From: Osmia lignaria lignaria | Taxonomy: Eukaryota > Arthropoda > Insecta > Hymenoptera > Megachilidae | NCBI RefSeq assembly: GCF_051020975.1 | Contig: NC_135032.1 | Coordinates: forward strand, 1,054,001-1,118,000 | Length of the DNA: 64,000 nt | Direction of reading: 5' to 3' | In this document: positions 22,216 to 34,773 of the stretch, piece after piece | Layout of the letters: each line of letters begins with the position of its first letter | Numbering within the stretch: the first letter of the stretch is position 1 | Translations under genes and position numbers: made by a program | The notes under the pieces: model-generated | What the model was told of the DNA's origin: nothing | The model's database searches: none | Seen by the model: the letters and a program-made list of their open reading frames with translations, nothing else

Positions 22216-23503
22216 AACATAAAAAGTAGGAAACTTAATTCTCTACAAAAACGGTCTCTTAACATTTTGCCATAGCTCACTTCGTTTCCGAGATATTTGC
22301 AGATATATCTCAAGGGAAGGGGCCTGACGGACATATTTCGAGATATTTCTTCTTCTTGTTGTTCTTCTTCTGCACAGCTAAGCTGGAAGTGGCATTTGCA
22401 GCGCGCAATAGTGCAGAGTTATCTCAAAGAAAGGGGCCACGGTGTTTCTGTATCTCTATTATGTTGGTGCGGCTTCGGAACTTTTAAATATCTTGATATA
22501 TCTCGAGAACTACGCATCTGATCAAAAAATATCATACTACATAAAAAGTAGGAAACTTAATTCTCTACAAGAAAGGTCTCTAAACATTTTGCCATAGCTC
22601 GCTTCGTTTCCGAGATATTTGCAGATTTATCTCAAGGGAAGGGGCCTGACGGACATATTTCGAGATGTTTCTTCTTCTTGTTGTTCTTCTTCTGCACAGC
22701 TAAGCTGGAAGTGGCATTTGCAGCTCGCAATAGTGCAGAGTTATCTCAAACAAAGAGGCCACGGTGTTCCTGTACCTCTATTATGTGGGTGCAGCTTCGG
22801 AACTTTTAAATATCTTGATATATCTCGAGAACTACGCATCTGATCAAAAAATATCATCGAACATAAAAAGTAGGAAACTTAATTCTCTACAAAAAAGGTC
22901 TCTTAACATTTTGCCATAGCTCGCTTCGTTTCCGAGATATTTGCAGATTTATCTCAAGGGAAGTGGCCTGACGGACATATTTCGAGATATTTCTTCTTCT
23001 TGTTGTTCTTCTTCTGCACAGCTAAGCTGGAAGTGGCATTTGGGGCTCGCACTAGTGCAGAGTTATCTCAAAGAAAGGGGCCACGGTGTTTCTGTATCTC
23101 TATTATGTTGGTGCGGCTTCGGAACTTTTAAATATCTCGATATATCGCGAAAACTACGCTTCTGATCAAAAAATGTCATAGAACATATATTGTAGGAAAC
23201 ATAATTCTCTACAAAAAACTTCTCTTCACATTTTGCCATAGCTCGCTTCGTTTCCGAGATATTTGCAGATTTATCTCAAGGGAAGGGGCCTGACGGACAT
23301 ATTTCGAGATATTTCTTCTTCTTGTTGTTCTTCTTCTGCACAGCTAAGCTGGAAGTGGCATTTGCGGCTCGCACTAGTGCAGAGTTATCTCAAAGAAAGG
23401 GGCCACGGTGTTTCTGTATCCCTATTATGTTGGTGCGGCTTCGGAACTTTTAAATATCTTGATATATCTCGAGAACTACGCATCAGATCAAAAAATATCA
23501 TAG

Positions 23504-23824
23504 AACATAAAAAGTAGGAAACTTAATTCTCTACAAAAAAGGTCTCTTAACATTTTGCCATAGCTCGCTTCGTTTCCGAGATATTTGCAGATTTATCTCA
23601 AGGGAAGGGGCCTGACGGACACATTTCGAGATATTTCTTCTTCTTGTTGTTCTTCTTCTGCACAGCTAAGCTGGAAGTGGCATTTGCGGCTCGCACTAGT
23701 GCAGAGTTATCTCAACGAAAGGGGCCACGGTGTTTCTGTATCTCTATTATGTTGGTGCGGCTTCGGAACTTTTAAATATCTCGATATATCTCGAAAACTA
23801 CGCTTCTGATCTAAAATATCATAC
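23504..23824. repeat. Monomer M74, 1-bp deletion (321 bp)
   Basis: The monomer end reads CTTCTGATCTAAAATATCATAC, where other copies read CTTCTGATCAAAAAATATCATAG, so one base of the A-run is missing and an A is replaced by T. It is followed by ACATAAATTGTAGGAAGC. The same lesion appears in M82. Before the deletion the monomer is an ordinary GCACTAGTGC type with CTCAACGAAAGG. Confidence 0.85.
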
Positions 23825-24468
23825 AACATAAATTGTAGGAAGCATAATTCTCTACAAAAAAGGTCTCTTAACATTTTGCCATAGCTCGCTTCGTTTCCGA
23901 GATATTTGCAGATATATCTCAAGGGAAGGGGCCTGACGGACATATTTCGAGATACTTCTTCTTCTTGTTGTTCTTCTTCTGCACAGCTAAGCTGGAAGTG
24001 GCATTTACAGCTCGCAATAGTGCAGAGTTATCTCAAAGAAAGGGGCCACGGTGTTTCTGCATCTCTATTATGTTGGTGCGGCTTCGGAACTTTTAAATAT
24101 CTTGATATATCTCGAGAACTACGCATCTGACCAAAAAATATCATAGAACATGAAAAGTAGGAAACTTAATTCTCTACAAAAAAGGTCTCTTAACATTTTG
24201 CCATAGCTCTCTTCGTTTCCGAGATATTTGCAGATTTATCTCAAGGGATGGGGCCTGACGGACATATTTCGAGATATTTCTTCTTCTTGTTGTTCTTCTT
24301 CTGCACAGCTAAGTTGGAAGTGGCATTTGCAGCTCGCAATAGTGCAGAGTTATCTCAAAGAAAGGGGCCACGGTGTGTCTGTATCTCTATTATGTTGGTG
24401 CGGCTTCGGAACTTTTAAATATCTCGACATATCGCGAAAACTACGCTTCTGATCAAAAAATATCATAG

Positions 24469-24790
24469 AACATAAATTGTAGGAAACATAATTCTCTACA
24501 AAAAACGTCTCTTCACATTTTGCCATAGCTCGCTTCGTTTCCGAGATATTTGCAGATTTATCTCAATGGAAGGGGCCTGACGGGCATATTTCGAGATATT
24601 TCTTCTTCTTGTTGTTCTTCTTCTGCACAGCTAAGCTGGGAGTGGCATTTGCAGCTCGCAATAGTGCAGAGTTATCTCAAAGAAAGGGGCCACGGTGTTT
24701 CTGTATCTCTATTATGTTGGTGCGGCTTCGGAACTTTTAAATATCTTGATATATCTAGAGAACAACGCATCTGATCAAAAAATATCATAG
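24469..24790. repeat. Chimeric monomer M77
   Basis: The 5' end carries AACGTCTCTTCACATT as in M80. Positions 97-116 carry CAATGGAAGG and ACGGGCAT as in M52, M60 and M68. From position 172 it carries CTGGGAGTGG, TTTGCAGCTCGC and the rare TATCTAGAGAACAACGC found otherwise only in M69. The switch from M68-like to M69-like sequence lies between positions 117 and 171. M68 and M69 are adjacent in the HOR, so this again looks like a one-monomer collapse between neighbours, later moved into block 4. Confidence 0.75.
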
Positions 24791-26078
24791 AACATAAAAA
24801 GTAGGAAGCTTAATTCTCTACAAAAAAGGTCTCTTAACATTTTGCCATAGCTCGCTTCGTTTCCGAGATATTTGCAGATATATCTCAAGGGAAGGGGCCT
24901 GACGGACATATTTCGAGATACTTCTTCTTCTTGTTGTTCTTCTTCTGCACAGCTAAGCTGGAAGTGGCATTTACAGCTCGCAATAGTGCAGAGTTATCTC
25001 AAAGAAAGGGGCCACGGTGTTTCTGCATCTCTATTATGTTGGTGCGGCTTCGGAACTTTTAAATATCTTGATATATCTCGAGAACTACGCATCTGACCAA
25101 AAAATATCATAGAACATGAAAAGTAGGAAACTTAATTCTCTACAAAAAAGGTCTCTTAACATTTTGCCATAGCTCTCTTCGTTTCCGAGATATTTGCAGA
25201 TTTATCTCAAGGGATGGGGCCTGACGGACATATTTCGAGATATTTCTTCTTCTTGTTGTTCTTCTTCTGCACAGCTAAGTTGGAAGTGGCATTTGCAGCT
25301 CGCAATAGTGCAGAGTTATCTCAAAGAAAGGGGCCATGGTGTTTCTGTATCTCTATTATGTTGGTGCGGCTTCGGAACTTTTAAATATCTCGACATATCG
25401 CGAAAACTACGCTTCTGATCAAAAAATATCATAGAACATAAATTGTAGGAAACATAATTCTTTACAAAAAACGTCTCTTCACATTTTGCCATAGCTCGCT
25501 TCGTTTCCGAGATATTTGCAGATTTATCTCAAGGGAAGGGGCCTGACGGACATATTTCGAGATATTTCTTCTTCTTGTTGTTCTTCTTCTGTACAGCTAA
25601 GCTGGAAGTGGCATTTGCGGCTCGCACTAGTGCAGAGTTATCTCAAAGAAAGGGGCCACGGTGTTTCTGTATCTCTATTATGTTGGTGCGGCTTCGGAAC
25701 TTTTAAATATCTCGATATATCGCGAAAAATACGCATCGGATCAAAAAATATCATAGAACATAAATTGTAGGAAACATAATTCTCTACAAAAAACGTCTCT
25801 TCACACTTTGCCATAGCTCGCTTCGTTTCCGAGATATTTGCAGATTTATCTCAAGGGAAGGGGCCTGACGGACATATTTCGAGATATTTCTTCTTCTTGT
25901 TGTTCTTCTTCTGTACAGCTAAGCTGGAAGTGGCATTTGCGGCTCGCACTAGTGCAGAGTTATCTCAAAGAAAGGGGCCACGGTGTTTCTGTATCCCTAT
26001 TATGTTGGTGCGGCTTCGGAACTTTTAAATATCTTGATATATCTCGAGAACTACGCATCTGATCAAAAAATATCATAG

Positions 26079-26399
26079 AACATAAAAAGTAGGAAACTTA
26101 ATTCTCTACAAAAAAGGTCTCTTAACATTTTGCCATAGCTCGCTTCGTTTCCGAGATATTTGCAGATTTATCTCAAGGGGAGGGGCCTGACGGACATATT
26201 TCGAGATATTTCTTCTTCTTGTTGTTCTTCTTCTGCACAGCTAAGCTGGAAGTGGCATTTGCGGCTCGCACTAGTGCAGAGTTATCTCAACGAAAGGGGC
26301 CACGGTGTTTCTGTATCTCTATTATGTTGGTGCGGCTTCGGAACTTTTAAATATCTCGATATATCTCGAAAACTACGCTTCTGATCTAAAATATCATAC
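26079..26399. repeat. Monomer M82, copy of the 1-bp deletion monomer
   Basis: It has the same GATCTAAAATATCATACAACAT end as M74 and the same CTCAACGAAAGG and GCACTAGTGC centre. It differs from M74 by CTCAAGGGGAGG in the first AAGGGGCC box, and by lacking the ACACATTTCG variant of M74. Sharing an otherwise unique indel shows common descent by duplication rather than recurrent slippage. Confidence 0.85.
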
Positions 26400-27365
26400 A
26401 ACATAAATTGTAGGAAGCATAATTCTCCACAAAAAAGGTCTCTTAACATTTTGCCATAGCTCGCTTCGTTTCCGAGATACTTGCCGATGTATCTCAAGGG
26501 AAGGGGCCTGACGGACATATTTCGAGATATTTCTTCTTCTTGTTGTTCTTCTTCTGCACAGCTAAGCTGGAAGTGGCATTTGCAGCTCGCAATTGTGCAG
26601 AGTTATCTCAAAGAAAGGGGCCACGGTGTTTCTGTATCTCTATTATGTTGGTGCGGCTTCGGAACTTTTAAATATCTTGGTATATCTCGAGAACTACGCC
26701 TCTGATGGAAAAATATCATAGAACATAAAAAGTAGGAAACTTAATTCTCTACAAAAAAGGTCTCTTAACATTTTCCCATAGCTGGCATCGTTTCCGAGAT
26801 ATTTGCAGATTTAGCTCAAGGGAAGGGGCCTGACGGACATATTCCGAGATATTTCTTCTTCTTGTTGTTCCTCTTCTGCACAGCTAAGCTGGAAGTGGCA
26901 TTTGCAGGTCGCAATAGTGCAGAGTTATCTCAAAGAAAGGGGCCACGGTGTTTCTGTATCTCTATTATGTTGGTGCGGCTTCGGAACTTTTAAATATCTT
27001 GATATATCTCGAGAACTACGCATCCGATCAAAAAATATCATAGAACATAAAAACTAGGAAACTTAATTCTCTACAAAAAAGGTCTCTTAACATTTTGCCA
27101 TAGCTCGCTTCGTTTCCGAGATATTTGCAGATTTATCTCGAGGGAAGGGGCCTGACGGACATATTTCGAGATATTTCTTCTTCTTGTTGTTCTTCTTCTG
27201 CACAGCTAAGCTGGAAGCGGCATTTGCGGCTCGCACTAGTGCAGAGTTATCTCAAAGAAAGGGGCCACGGTGTTTCTGTATCTCTATTATGTTGGTGCGG
27301 CCTCGGAACTTTTAAATATCTTGATATATCTCGAGAACTACGCCTCTGATCGAAAAATATCATAG
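26400..27365. repeat. M83-M85: first copy of a marker triplet (GATGGAAAA, CCCATAGCTGGCATCG, CTCGAGGGAAGG)
   Basis: M83 (26400) ends CGCCTCTGATGGAAAA. M84 (26722) carries TTTCCCATAGCTGGCATCG, GATTTAGCTCAAGG and ATATTCCGAG; GATTTAG puts a TAG in the non-coding frame. M85 (27044) carries AAAACTAGG, TCTCGAGGGAAGG and GGCCTCGG. The same succession recurs at M92-M94 (29299-30264), and parts of it at M96-M97, M101-M102, M130-M131, M136-M137 and M185-M186. The GATTTAGCTC (or AATTTAGCTC) monomer is thus a useful tracer of duplications across 33 kb. Confidence 0.75.
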
Positions 27366-27688
27366 ACCATAAAAAGTAGGAAACTTAATTCTCTACAAAA
27401 AAGGTTGTCTTAACATTTTGCCATAGCTCGCTTCGTTTCCGAGATATTTGCAGATTTATCTCAAGGGAAGGGGCCTGACGGACATATTCCGAGATATTTC
27501 TTCTTCTTGTTGTTCCTCTTCTGCACAGCTAAGCTGGAAGTGGCATTTGCAGGTCGCAATGGTGCAGAGTTATCTCAAAGAAAGGGGCCACGGTGTTTCT
27601 GTATCTCTATTATGTTGGTGCGGCTTCAGAACTTTTAAATATCTCGATATATCTCGAAAACTACGCTTCTGATCAAAAAATATCAGAG
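27366..27688. repeat. Monomer M86, 1-bp insertion (323 bp)
   Basis: The 5' part reads AAAAAAGGTTGTCTTAACATT, while other copies read AAAAAAGGTCTCTTAACATT, giving one extra base near monomer position 40. The body carries ATATTCCGAG, GTTCCTCTTC, GCAGGTCGCAATGGTGC and CTTCAGAAC. Its relatives M89, M95 and M103 share the CAATGGTGC marker but not the insertion, so the insertion is private to this copy. Confidence 0.85.
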
Positions 27689-29298
27689 AACGTAAATTGT
27701 AGGAAACATAATTCTCTACAAAAAAGGTCTCTTAACATTTTGCCATAGCTCGCTTCGTTTCCGAGATATTTGCAGATTTATCTCAAGGGAAGGGGCCTGA
27801 CGGACATATTTCGAGATATTTCTTCTTCTTGTTGTTCTTCTTCTGCACAGCTAAGCTGGAAGTGGCATTTGCAGCTCGCAATAGTGCAGAGTTATCTCAA
27901 AGAAAGGGGCCACGGTGTTTCTGTATCTCTATTATGTTGGTGCGGCTTCGGAACTTTTAAATATCTTGATATATCTCGAGAACTACGCATCTGATCAAAA
28001 AATATCGTAGAACATAAAAAGTAGGAAACTTAATTCTCTACAAATAAGGTCTCTGAACATTTTGCCATAGCTCGCTTGGTTTCCGAGATATTTGCAGATT
28101 TATCTCAAGGGAAGGGGCCTGACGGACATATTTCGAGATATTTCTTCTTCTTGTTGTTCTTCTTCTGCACAGCTAAGCTGGAAGTGGCATTTGCAGCTCG
28201 CAATAGTGCAGAGTTACCTCAAAGAAAGGGGCCACGGTGTGTCTGTATCTCTATTATGTTGGTGCCGCTTCGGAACTTTTAAATATCTGGATATATCTCG
28301 AGAACTGCGCATCTGATCAAAAAATATCATAGAACATAAAAAGTAGGAAACTTAATTCTCTACAAAAAAGGTCTCTTAACATTTTGCCATAGCTCGCTTC
28401 GTTTCCGAGATATTTGCAGATTTATCTCAAGGGAAGGGGCCTGACGGACATATTCCGAGATATTTCTTCTTCTTGTTGTTCCTCTTCTGCACAGCTAAGC
28501 TGGAAGAGGCATTTGCAGGTCGCAATGGTGCAGAGTTATCTCAAAGAAAGGGGCCACGGTGTTTCTGTATCTCTATTATGTTGGTGCGGCTTCGGAACTT
28601 TTAAATATCTCGATATATCTCGAAAACTACGCTTCTGATCAAAAAATATCAGAGAACGTAAATTGTAGGAAATATAATTCTCTACAAAAAAGGTCTCTTA
28701 ACATTTTGCCATAGCTCGCTTCGTTTCCGAGATATTTGCAGATTTATCTCAAGGGAAGGGGCCTGACGGACATATTTCGAGATATTTCTTCTTCTTGTTG
28801 TTCTTCTTCTGCACAGCTAAGCTGGAAGTGGCATTTGCAGCTCGCAATAGTGCAGAGTTATCTCAAAGAAAGGGGCCACGGTGTTTCTGTATCTCTATTA
28901 TGTTGGTGCGGCTTCGGAACTTTTAAATATCTTGATATATCTCGAGAACTACGCATCTGATCAAAAAATATCGTAGAACATAAAAAGTAGGAAACTTAAT
29001 TCTCTACAAATAAGGTCTCTGAACATTTTGCCATAGCTCGCTTGGTTTCCGAGATATTTGCAGATTTATCTCAAGGGAAGGGGCCTGACGGACATATTTC
29101 GAGATATTTCTTCTTCTTGTTGTTCTTCTTCTGCACAGCTAAGCTGGAAGTGGCATTTGCAGCTCGCAATAGTGCAGAGTTACCTCAAAGAAAGGGGCCA
29201 CGGTGTGTCTGTATCTCTATTATGTTGGTGCCGCTTCGGAACTTTTAAATATCTGGATATATCTCGAGAACTGCGCATCTGATCAAAAAATATCATAG
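27689..29298. repeat. M87-M91: near-exact 3-monomer tandem duplication (966-bp period)
   Basis: M87 and M90 are the same ordinary monomer, ending CAAAAAATATCGTAG. M88 and M91 are the same variant with ACAAATAAGG, GCTTGGTTTCCG, GTTACCTC, GGTGTGTCTG, GTGCCGCTTC, ATATCTGGATAT and GAACTGCGC. M89 sits where M86 would be expected, with GGAAGAGGCATTTGCAGGTCGC. The unit offset is exactly 966 bp. M88 and M91 appear identical at every base I compared. Confidence 0.85.
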
Positions 29299-30586
29299 AA
29301 CATAAAAAGTAGGAAACTTAATTCTCTACAAAAAAGGTCTCTTAACATTTTGCCATAGCTCGCTTCGTTTCCGAGATATTTGCAGATTTATCTCAAGGGA
29401 AGGGGTCTGACGGACATATTTCGAGATATTTCTTCTTCTTGTTGTTCTTCTTCTGCACAGCTAAGCTGGAAGTGGCATTTGCAGCGCGCAATAGTGCAGA
29501 GTTATCTCAAAGAAAGGGGCCACGGTGTTTCTGTATCTCTATTATGTTGGTGCGGCTTCGGAACTTTTAAATATCTTGATATATCTCGAGAACTACGCCT
29601 CTGATGGAAAAATATCATAGAACATAAAAAGTAGGAAACTTAATTCTCTACAAAAAAGGTCTCTTAACATTTTCCCATAGCTGGCATCGTTTCCGAGATA
29701 TTTGCAAATTTAGCTCAAGGGAAGGGGCCTGACGGACATATTCCGAGATATTTCTTCTTCTTGTTGTTCCTCTTCTGCACAGCTAAGCTGGAAGTGGCAT
29801 TTGCAGGTCGCAATAGTGCAGAGTTATCTCAAAGAAAGGGGCCACGGTGTTTCTGTATCTCTATTATGTTGGTGCGGCTTCGGAACTTTTAAATATCTTG
29901 ATATATCTCGAGAACTACGCATCCGATCAAAAAATATCATAGAACATAAAAACTAGGAAACTTAATTCTCTACAAAAAAGGTCTCTTAACATTTTGCCAT
30001 AGCTCGCTTCGTTTCCGAGATATTTGCAGATTTATCTCGAGGGAAGGGGCCTGACGGACATATTTCGAGATATTTCTTCTTCTTGTTGTTCTTCTTCTGC
30101 ACGGCTAAGCTGGAAGCGGCATTTGCGGCTCGCACTAGTGCAGAGTTATCTCAAAGAAAGGGGCCACGGTGTTTCTGTATCTCTATTATGTTGGTGCGGC
30201 CTCGGAACTTTTAAATATCTTGATATATCTCGAGAACTACGCCTCTGATCGAAAAATATCATAGACCATAAAAAGTAGGAAACTTAATTCTCTACAAAAA
30301 AGGTCTCTTAACATTTTGCCATAGCTCGCTTCGTTTCCGAGATATTTGCAGATTTATCTCAAGGGAAGGGGCCTGACGGACATATTCCGAGATATTTCTT
30401 CTTCTTGTTGTTCCTCTTCTGCACAGCTAAGCTGGAAGTGGCATTTGCAGGTCGCAATGGTGCAGAGTTATCTCAAAGAAAGGGGCCACGGTGTTTCTGT
30501 ATCTCTATTATGTTGGTGCGGCTTCGGAACTTTTAAATATCTCGATATATCTCGAAAACTACGCTTCTGATCAAAAAATATCAGAG

Positions 30587-30909
30587 AACGTAAATTGTAG
30601 GAAACATAATTCTCTACAAAAAAAGGTCTCTTAACATTTTGCCATAGCTCGCTTCGTTTCCGAGATATTTGCAGATTTATCTCAAGGGAAGGGGCCTGAC
30701 GGACATATTTCGAGATATTTCTTCTTCTTGTTGTTCTTCTTCTGCACAGCTAAGCTGGAAGTGGCATTTGCAGCTCGCAATAGTGCAGAGTTATCTCAAA
30801 GAAAGGGGCCACGGTGTTTCTGTATCTCTATTATGTTGGTGCGGCTTCGGAACTTTTAAATATCTTGATATATCTCGAGAACTACGCCTCTGATGGAAAA
30901 ATATCATAG
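30587..30909. repeat. Monomer M96, 1-bp insertion (323 bp) and mosaic 3' end
   Basis: The A-run near monomer position 32-38 has one extra A (CTACAAAAAAAAGGTCTC). The body is the ordinary GCAGCTCGCAATAGTGC type as in M87 and M90, but the end GCCTCTGATGGAAAAATATC is that of M83 and M92. The next monomer, M97, is the CCCATAGCTGG type that normally follows such an end. The switch lies between position 188 and about 298. This is a crossover between two different members of the block, plus homopolymer slippage. Confidence 0.75.
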
Positions 30910-33900
30910 AACATAAAAAGTAGGAAACTTAATTCTCTACAAAAAAGGTCTCTTAACATTTTCCCATAGCTGGCATCGTTTCCGAGATATTTGCAAATTT
31001 AGCTCAAGGGAAGGGGCCTGACGGACATATTCCGAGATATTTCTTCTTCTTGTTGTTCCTCTTCTGCACAGCTAAGCTGGAAGTGGCATTTGCAGGTCGC
31101 AATAGTGCAGAGTTATCTCAAAGAAAGGGGCCACGGTGTTTCTGTATCTCTATTATGTTGGTGCGGCTTCGGAACTTTTAAATATCTTGATATATCTCGA
31201 GAACTACGCATCCGATCAAAAAATATCATAGAACATAAAAACTAGGAAACTTAATTCTCTACAAAAAAGGTCTCTTAACATTTTGCCATAGCTCGCTTGG
31301 TTTCCGAGATATTTGCAGATTTATCTCAAGGGAAGGGGCCTGACGGACATATTTCGAGATATTTCTTCTTCTTGTTGTTCTTCTTCTGCACAGCTAAGCT
31401 GGAAGTGGCATTTGCAGCTCGCAATAGTGCAGAGTTACCTCAAAGAAAGGGGCCACGGTGTGTCTGTATCTCTATTATGTTGGTGCCGCTTCGGAACTTT
31501 TAAATATCTGGATATATCTCGAGAACTGCGCATCTGATCAAAAAATATCATAGAACATAAAAAGTAGGAAACTTAATTCTCTACAAAAAAGGTCTGTTAA
31601 CATTTTGCCATAGCTCGCTTCGTTTCCGAGATATTTGCAGATTTATCTCAAGGGAAGGGGCCTGACGGACATATTTCGAGATATTTCTTCTTCTTGTTGT
31701 TCTTCTTCTGCACAGCTAAGCTGGAAGTGGCATTTGCAGCTCGCAATAGTGCAGAGTTATCTCAAAGAAAGGGGCCACGGTGTTTCTGTATCTCTATTAT
31801 GTTGGTGCGGCTTCGGAACTTTTAAATATCTTGATATATCTCGAGAACTACGCATCTGATCAAAAAATATCGTAGAACATAAAAAGTAGGAAACTTAATT
31901 CTCTACAAATAAGGTCTCTGAACATTTTGCCATAGCTCGCTTGGTTTCCGAGATATTTGCAGATTTATCTCAAGGGAAGGGGCCTGACGGACATATTTCG
32001 AGATATTTCTTCTTCTTGTTGTTCTTCTTCTGCACAGCTAAGCTGGAAGTGGCATTTGCAGCTCGCAATAGTGCAGAGTTACCTCAAAGAAAGGGGCCAC
32101 GGTGTGTCTGTATCTCTATTATGTTGGTGCCGCTTCGGAACTTTTAAATATCTTGATATATCTCGAGAACTACGCATCTGATCAAAAAATATCGTAGAAC
32201 ATAAAAAGTAGGAAACTTAATTCTCTACAAATAAGGTCTCTGAACATTTTGCCATAGCTCGCTTGGTTTCCGAGATATTTGCAGATTTATCTCAAGGGAA
32301 GGGGCCTGACGGACATATTTCGAGATATTTCTTCTTCTTGTTGTTCTTCTTCTGCACAGCTAAGCTGGAAGTGGCATTTGCAGCTCGCAATAGTGCAGAG
32401 TTACCTCAAAGAAAGGGGCCACGGTGTGTCTGTATCTCTATTATGTTGGTGCCGCTTCGGAACTTTTAAATATCTGGATATATCTCGAGAACTGCGCATC
32501 TGATCAAAAAATATCATAGAACATAAAAAGTAGGAAACTTAATTCTCTACAAAAAAGGTCTCTTAACATTTTCCCATAGCTGGCATCGTTTCCGAGATAT
32601 TTGCAGATTTAGCTCAAGGGAAGGTGCCTGACGGACATATTCCGAGATATTTCTTCTTCTTGTTGTTCCTCTTCTGCACAGCTAAGCTGGAAGTGGCATT
32701 TGCAGGTCGCAATAGTGCAGAGTTATCTCAAAGAAAGGGGCCACGGTGTTTCTGTATCTCTATTATGTTGGTGCGGCTTCGGAACTTTTAAATATCTTGA
32801 TATATCTCGAGAACTACGCATCCGATCAAAAAATATCATAGAACATAAAAAGTAGGAAACTTAATTCTCTACAAAAAAGGTCTCTTAACATTTTGCCATA
32901 GCTCGCTTCGTTTCCGAGATATTTGCAGATTTATCTCAAGGGAAGGGGCCTGACGGACATATTCCGAGATATTTCTTCTTCTTGTTGTTCCTCTTCTGCA
33001 CAGCTAAGCTGGAAGTGGCATTTGCAGGTCGCAATGGTGCAGAGTTATCTCAAAGAAAGGGGCCACGGTGTTTCTGTATCTCTATTATGTTGGTGCGGCT
33101 TCGGAACTTTTAAATATCTCGATATATCTCGAAAACTACGCTTCTGATCAAAAAATATCAGAGAACGTAAATTGTAGGAAACATAATTCTCTACAAAAAA
33201 GGTCTCTTTACATTTTGCCATAGCTCGCTTCCTTTCCGAGATATTTGCAGATTTATCTCAAGGGAAGGGGCCTGACGGACATATTTCGAGATATTTCTTC
33301 TTCTTGTTGTTCTTCTTCTGCACAGCTAAGCTGGAAGTGGCATTTGCAGCTCGCAATAGTGCAGAGTTATCTCAAAGAAAGGGGCCACGGTGTTTCTGTA
33401 TCTCTATTATGTTGGTGCGGCTTCGGAACTTTTAAATATCTTGATATATCTCGAGAACTACGCATCTGATCAAAAAATATCGTAGAACATAAAAAGTAGG
33501 AAACTTAATTCTCTACAAATAAGGTCTCTGAACATTTTGCCATAGCTCGCTTGGTTTCCGAGATATTTGCAGATTTATCTCAAGGGAAGGGGCCTGACGG
33601 ACATATTTCGAGATATTTCTTCTTCTTGTTGTTCTTCTTCTGCACAGCTAAGCTGGAAGTGGCATTTGCAGCTCGCAATAGTGCAGAGTTACCTCAAAGA
33701 AAGGGGCCACGGTGTGTCTGTATCTCTATTATGTTGGTGCCGCTTCGGAACTTTTAAATATCTGGATATATCTCGAGAACTGCGCATCTGATCAAAAAAT
33801 ATCATAGAACATAAAAAGTAGGAAACTTAATTCTCTACAAAAAAGGTCTCTTAACATTTTGCCATAGCTCGCTTCGTTTCCGAGATATTTGCAGATTTAT

Positions 33901-34773
33901 CTCAAGGGAAGGGGCCTGACGGACATATTTCGAGATATTTCTTCTTCTTGTTGTTCTTCTTCTGCACAGCTAAGCTGGAAGTGGCATTTGCAGCTCGCAA
34001 TAGTGCAGAGTTATCTCAAAGAAAGGGGCCACGGTGTTTCTGTATCTCTATTATGTTGGTGCGGCTTCGGAACTTTTAAATATCTTGATATATCTCGAGA
34101 ACTACGCATCTGATCAAAAAATATCGTAGAACATAAAAAGTAGGAAACTTAATTCTCTACAAATAAGGTCTCTGAACATTTTGCCATAGCTCGCTTGGTT
34201 TCCGAGATATTTGCAGATTTATCTCAAGGGAAGGGGCCTGACGGACATATTTCGAGATATTTCTTCTTCTTGTTGTTCTTCTTCTGCACAGCTAAGCTGG
34301 AAGTGGCATTTGCAGCTCGCAATAGTGCAGAGTTACCTCAAAGAAAGGGGCCACGGTGTGTCTGTATCTCTATTATGTTGGTGCCGCTTCGGAACTTTTA
34401 AATATCTGGATATATCTCGAGAACTGCGCATCTGATCAAAAAATATCATAGAACATAAAAAGTAGGAAACTTAATTCTCTACAAAAAAGGTCTCTTAACA
34501 TTTTGCCATAGCTCGCTTCGTTTCCGAGATATTTGCAGATTTATCTCAAGGGAAGGGGTCTGACGGACATATTTCGAGATATTTCTTCTTCTTGTTGTTC
34601 TTCTTCTGCACAGCTAAGCTGGAAGTGGCATTTGCAGCGCGCAATAGTGCAGAGTTATCTCAAAGAAAGGGGCCACGGTGTTTCTGTATCTCTATTATGT
34701 TGGTGCGGCTTCGGAACTTTTAAATATCTTGATATATCTCGAGAACTACGCATCTGATCAAAAAATATCATAG

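Larger units (their letters stand above)
22216..26399. repeat. Block 4: M70-M82, mixed subtypes with a 3-monomer and an 8-monomer duplication
   Basis: M71 has CATACTACATAAAAAG upstream, ACAAGAAAGGTCTC and GAGATGTTTC, as M38 has in block 2. M75-M76 (23825-24468: GATACTTC, TTTCTGCATC, then GGGATGGGG and CTAAGTTGG) recur as M78-M79 (24791-25434), 966 bp (three monomers) later. M74 and M82 share a unique GATCTAAAATATC deletion and lie 2575 bp apart, so a segment of about eight monomers was duplicated with M73-M74 at one end and M81-M82 at the other. M80 and M81 share TTCTGTACAGC. Most of M72-M81 also share the CTCTTCACA or CGTCTCTTCAC 5' variants. Confidence 0.75.
26400..34773. repeat. Block 5: M83-M108, 3-monomer units nested in a 9-monomer duplication
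   Basis: A 3-monomer unit (966 bp) recurs: (a) ATATTCCGAG with GCAGGTCGCAATGGTGC; (b) an ordinary GCAGCTCGCAATAGTGC monomer; (c) ACAAATAAGGTCTCTGAAC, GCTTGGTTTCCG, GAGTTACCTC, GGTGTGTCTG and GTGCCGCTTCGG. It is seen at M86-M88, M89-M91 and M103-M105. M106-M107 repeats (b)-(c), and M99-M100-M101 repeats (b)-(c)-(c). In addition M83-M86 reappears as M92-M95, nine monomers on. M96 ends with GCCTCTGATGGAAAA, leading into the CCCATAGCTGG monomer M97, so it is itself a join. All this sits on unbroken 322-bp spacing apart from the two 323-bp monomers. Confidence 0.8.

Noticed and set aside
28076..28282. Alternative plus-strand frame of 68 codons seen in GCTTGGTTTCC monomers
   Set aside because: It starts with TTG only because of the C-to-G change in TTCGTTT. 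It is a second-frame shadow of the same repeat and has no independent support.
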